From: a virus
Length of the DNA: 40,831 nt
Virus record (IMG/VR): IMGVR_UViG_3300031772_000089
Location: 1-40,831 of that record
Strand: one strand, 5' to 3'
In this document: piece after piece, positions 38,659 through 40,831 of the stretch
Layout: each line of letters begins with the position of its first letter
How positions within the stretch are numbered: position 1 is the first letter of the stretch
Made by a program: the position numbers and the translations under genes
The notes under the pieces: generated by a model
Told to the model about the DNA's origin: nothing
The model's input: the letters and a program-made list of their open reading frames with translations, nothing else
The model's database searches: none

Positions 38659-38892
38659 ATGAAAAAGGCAAAGTTGGTTGAAGGTTTGCAGTGGTTGGTA
38701 AAGAGCGATCTGGGTGTTAAGGTTGGCGCATACAGGTTGGCTAGCGGGTTGAAAGCAAGAAAGAGTCATGTTGAAGTTGACGGTACTTTCTGGTATTGGG
38801 GTGCCGACGGTAGTTTGTATAGGGCGAAGTATGGGAACCCTGGCAGAGAAGAAGGCTGCCAGATTTCAAGTCTGTTGGGTATTCAAATGTAG
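38659..38892 (+). CDS. hypothetical protein, 77 aa
   Basis: AAAGGAG lies 4 bases before ATG 38659, downstream of a strong promoter. The protein is basic and rich in glycine and tryptophan (LQWLVKSDLGVKVGAYRLAS, DGTFWYWGADGSLYRAKYGN), suggesting a small beta-rich fold. Codon use is more G-rich than in the early operon. No domain recognised. Confidence 0.65.
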   Translation: MKKAKLVEGLQWLVKSDLGVKVGAYRLASGLKARKSHVEVDGTFWYWGADGSLYRAKYGNPGREEGCQISSLLGIQM

Positions 38893-38897
38893 GCTCT

Positions 38898-39041
38898 ATG
38901 AATCTCTATAGTCTTATATTAGCAGGCATATTAGCGGGTTGCGTACTGGGTTACACTATACTACCCTATGTACCCGCTATGCTCTTTTGGACGGTAGCGA
39001 TTCTGTTCTCTTATAGAATAGGCAAGTGGGTTTGGAAATAA
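38898..39041 (+). CDS. small membrane protein, two spans, 47 aa
   Basis: ATG 38898 is 5 bases after the preceding stop; no strong ribosome site, so coupled translation is likely. Residues 5-20 (SLILAGILAGCVLGY) and about 25-40 (VPAMLFWTVAILFS) are hydrophobic, ending in a basic tail YRIGKWVWK. Hairpin membrane protein of unknown role. Confidence 0.6.
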   Translation: MNLYSLILAGILAGCVLGYTILPYVPAMLFWTVAILFSYRIGKWVWK

Positions 39042-39050
39042 ATATTTATG

Positions 39051-39078
39051 TTGACTTTCTCTGTAGTTCTGGTATAGT
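39051..39078 (+). promoter_or_regulatory. promoter, TTGACT-16-TATAGT
   Basis: -35 TTGACT (39051-39056), 16-base spacer, -10 TATAGT (39073-39078), then an AAACAATAAATAAAGAAAGGA leader similar to that before 38359. Confidence 0.75.
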
Positions 39079-39113
39079 AGTCGCAAAACAATAAATAAAG
39101 AAAGGATACGACA

Positions 39114-39563
39114 ATGAGTAGAAATGCAGATAGATTGTTACGTATGGCAAGGCAGGCTAAATATTGGAACCATTTTTCAAGTGTAGAAAGTGCGGTTTCA
39201 GCTAATGCCAGTATAGAAAAAGAGAAGTGGCTAAAGGCAGTTAAAGAAGGCATGTGGGCTGTTAGTCATTATAGCACGTCTATTTTTCTTCAATATAGAG
39301 ATAACATAACAGAACTTGAGCGGTATGTAAGGCAGATACCAGATAATGAGTTTGCCGAATTTGTTACTGTCTATGGTTATTATCTAAAGTCAGTAATTCT
39401 AAAGCAGTACGGTAACGCTCATGTAAGGAGAAAGAAGATATTTAGTTTCTCTTTACAAGACCCTAAGAATTTCTTTCCGGATGCCTATGACAAGCAATTT
39501 AATGAGCACCTAAAAAGCATGAGTGAGCTTTTTCTAAACGCAAAGAATTGCCTGATTATATAA
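39114..39563 (+). CDS. hypothetical protein, 149 aa
   Basis: AAGAAAGGA lies upstream of ATG 39114, following a near-consensus promoter. Mostly helical, basic protein with aromatic clusters (AKYWNHFSSVESAVSANASI, GMWAVSHYSTSIFLQYRDNI, NEFAEFVTVYGYYLKSVILK). No membrane span and no catalytic motif. Probably an early-expressed phage protein; function unknown. Confidence 0.7.
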   Translation: MSRNADRLLRMARQAKYWNHFSSVESAVSANASIEKEKWLKAVKEGMWAVSHYSTSIFLQYRDNITELERYVRQIPDNEFAEFVTVYGYYLKSVILKQYGNAHVRRKKIFSFSLQDPKNFFPDAYDKQFNEHLKSMSELFLNAKNCLII

Positions 39564-39572
39564 GGAGCCATT

Positions 39573-39707
39573 ATGAACCGATTAAGCGATAGGCAGTTTG
39601 TTGAAGAGTGCATTGGTCCCGACTTTAGCGTTGAAGAGTTTGTCGAAGGGTATAAAACCAAGCATGAACTAATGACGGCGGCAAAAGAACTAAGGTCAAC
39701 CGTATGA
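39573..39707 (+). CDS. small acidic protein, 44 aa
   Basis: AAGGAG lies 5 bases before ATG 39573, 9 bases after the preceding stop. Sequence MNRLSDRQFVEECIGPDFSV EEFVEGYKT-like with a helical C-terminus (HELMTAAKELRSTV). Strong ribosome site and spacing support it. A further 15-codon frame overlaps its end (39704-39751) but is too short to call. Confidence 0.6.
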   Translation: MNRLSDRQFVEECIGPDFSVEEFVEGYKTKHELMTAAKELRSTV

Positions 39708-39799
39708 AGTGGTATGTTCAGAGTGCTTTAAGTTGTGTTTTACATAAATAAGGTTGCCACTGTACCTATGAAATTGGCAAAAAAAGAAAGAAGGTAAAT

Positions 39800-40405
39800 A
39801 TGGTTACGTTAAAGGTTAAGTTGGTACTTCAAGAAGAGTTGCTTGGAACCTGTAGTAATGACCCCTGCGTGCAAGCAGAGTTTATTGCAAGCAAGGCTCC
39901 AGACGCTCTTAGTACGGCAGAAGAAGTGGCGGCTGTAGGCGTTGACGAAGTTGTAAGCAAGGGTATGACTGTTTTTCCAAAAGAGAACGGCAGACCATTT
40001 GTTTACGATTATCAAATAAAAGGGTTTTTCAAAGACGCCTGTAGTGCCATGAGTCGGGTTAAGGGTAGCAAGAGCAGTAAGATTAAGGCGTATAAGAAGA
40101 TTATTGACGGGCTTATTTTTCCACAACCCCGCAAGATTTTTCTAAATATGCCTTGCGGTACAGTGATAGGCTCTTGTCAACGACCTTTGAGAGCTGCCAC
40201 GGCACAAGGTGAACGTATCGCTTTGGCTAATTCTGAAACCGTAGCAGTTGGTACAACCCTTGAGTTTGACATTAAGATTCTTGAAGACTCTTATGTTGAG
40301 CTGGTAGAAGAGTTGCTTGACTACGGTTCGTTGAAGGGCTTGGGTCAATGGAGAAATTCTGGAAAGGGCAGGTTTAGTTGGGAAAAGTGCAAAGGTAATG
40401 CATAG
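39800..40405 (+). CDS. conserved phage protein of unknown function (GLGQWRNSGKGRF family), 201 aa
   Basis: Starts with LKVKLVLQEELLGTCSNDPC, then EFIASKAPD, VDEVVSKGMTVFPKENGRPF, YDYQIKGFFKDACSAM, PRKIFLNMP, RPLRAATAQGERIALANSE and LDYGSLKGLGQWRNSGKGRF. I recognise this as a widespread, well-conserved phage protein of gut and Firmicutes-type phages. It begins with a strand-turn of ferredoxin-like type and ends with a glycine-rich loop, loosely reminiscent of RAMP proteins, but there is no Cas context. It lies directly before the purine-rich repeat array. AGAAGG precedes the ATG. Function unknown. Confidence 0.85.
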   Translation: MVTLKVKLVLQEELLGTCSNDPCVQAEFIASKAPDALSTAEEVAAVGVDEVVSKGMTVFPKENGRPFVYDYQIKGFFKDACSAMSRVKGSKSSKIKAYKKIIDGLIFPQPRKIFLNMPCGTVIGSCQRPLRAATAQGERIALANSETVAVGTTLEFDIKILEDSYVELVEELLDYGSLKGLGQWRNSGKGRFSWEKCKGNA

Positions 40406-40831
40406 TAAAGTCAGAGAAGCTAAGGTTATGCGTAGAATTGAGTAGCTAAGGTATAGTTAGGCAAAGAGTAGCTAAGGTATAGTTAGGCAAAGCAAAGTAG
40501 GTTGAGTAATGCAGTGGTAAAGCGAAGTCATGTCTTGTTTAGTATAGCTAGGGTAACGAATAGTTGTGTAGAGCACAGCAAAGGAATGGTAAAGTTTTGA
40601 GATGGGTTGCTAAGGTAAAGCTATGGGTTGCTAAGGTAAAGCATAGCCAAGTTATGTATAGCAAAGGCATGGTTTAGTCGGGTTTAGAGTGGCAGTGGCT
40701 AGGCTAGGCGGAGCACATCGAAGCAAAGGTAAGGCGATTCATTGTAGGGAGCTGCAACGGTAGAGCGAAGTAAAGTACAGTACGGCAAAGGCATAGCATA
40801 GGTAGGTTGAGAGTAGCGAAGTTAAGCAAAG
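40406..40831. repeat. purine-rich quasi-periodic repeat array, runs off window
   Basis: 426 bases to the window end with no open frame and very few C residues on the plus strand. Built from variants of GCTAAGGTA, GGCAAAG, AAGGTAAAGC and AGCAAAGG spaced every 5 or so bases. Two clear tandem duplications: AGTAGCTAAGGTATAGTTAGGCAAAG-type, 26 bases, twice from about 40441, and ATGGGTTGCTAAGGTAAAGC, 20 bases, twice from about 40602. No CRISPR-like regularity. Function unknown. Confidence 0.75.

Noticed and set aside
39800-40405. CRISPR-associated Cas protein
   Set aside because: Only the glycine-rich loop resembles RAMP proteins. There are no other cas genes or arrays, and I know the family as a common phage protein.
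40406-40831. CRISPR array or tRNA cluster
   Set aside because: Repeats are degenerate, irregularly spaced and lack unique spacers. No cloverleaf could be traced.

Overview
This window is a large piece of a tailed-phage genome (or of a prophage), most likely a siphovirus. It carries a terminase, portal, prohead protease, HK97-fold capsid, head-tail connectors, tail tube, frameshifted tail chaperones and a tape measure gene, with no contractile sheath visible. The DNA is A/T-rich, uses strong AAGGAG-type ribosome sites and shows the usual phage ATGA/TAATG gene overlaps. I see no tRNA, integrase, repressor, DNA polymerase or recognisable endolysin, so the genome continues outside the window. The host cannot be named from the sequence.

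Layout: 1-1744 (minus) holds two sigma-70-like factors separated by two tiny genes, an HNH nuclease and a small conserved phage protein. 1843-7634 (plus) is an early-type operon of mostly small unknown genes, with an MT-A70 DNA adenine methyltransferase and a PD-(D/E)XK-like nuclease. Between its first and second genes lie about 700 noncoding bases holding a candidate large structured RNA and a promoter-proximal leader with two long interlocked stems. 7635-38269 (minus) is the virion module, transcribed right to left: a small gene, candidate small terminase, terminase large subunit, portal, protease, capsid, HNH, second capsid-like protein, adaptor, head-closure protein, a 10-kb serine-rich cassette island, head-closure paralogue, tail-completion protein, tail terminator, two tail-tube paralogues, chaperones, tape measure, tail-tip or fibre proteins and a holin-like protein. 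38359-40405 (plus) carries small genes driven by clear sigma-70 promoters, ending in a conserved phage protein of unknown function. From 40406 to the end is a purine-rich, quasi-periodic noncoding array.

Three things stand out. (1) Mobile elements: two inteins (in the terminase Walker A loop and in the gp10-like protein) and two free-standing HNH genes. The terminase intein carries no recognisable nuclease in its own frame; a complete HNH gene with its own ribosome site and -10 box is read from the opposite strand inside it. (2) Virion decoration: polyserine stalks are fused to a second capsid-like protein, a head-closure protein and three adhesin-like proteins (PKD plus BspA-type leucine-rich repeats, glycine-rich, lectin-like modules). 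A DxD glycosyltransferase sits in the same operon and could glycosylate those stalks. (3) Noncoding RNA: the 2137-2831 region and the 40.4-40.8 kb array are not explained by coding sequence.

Functional picture (inference): phage-encoded sigma factors probably redirect host polymerase. The minus-strand module builds a virion whose head and neck display glycosylated serine-rich stalks ending in carbohydrate-binding modules, perhaps for adhesion to mucus, polysaccharide or the host surface.
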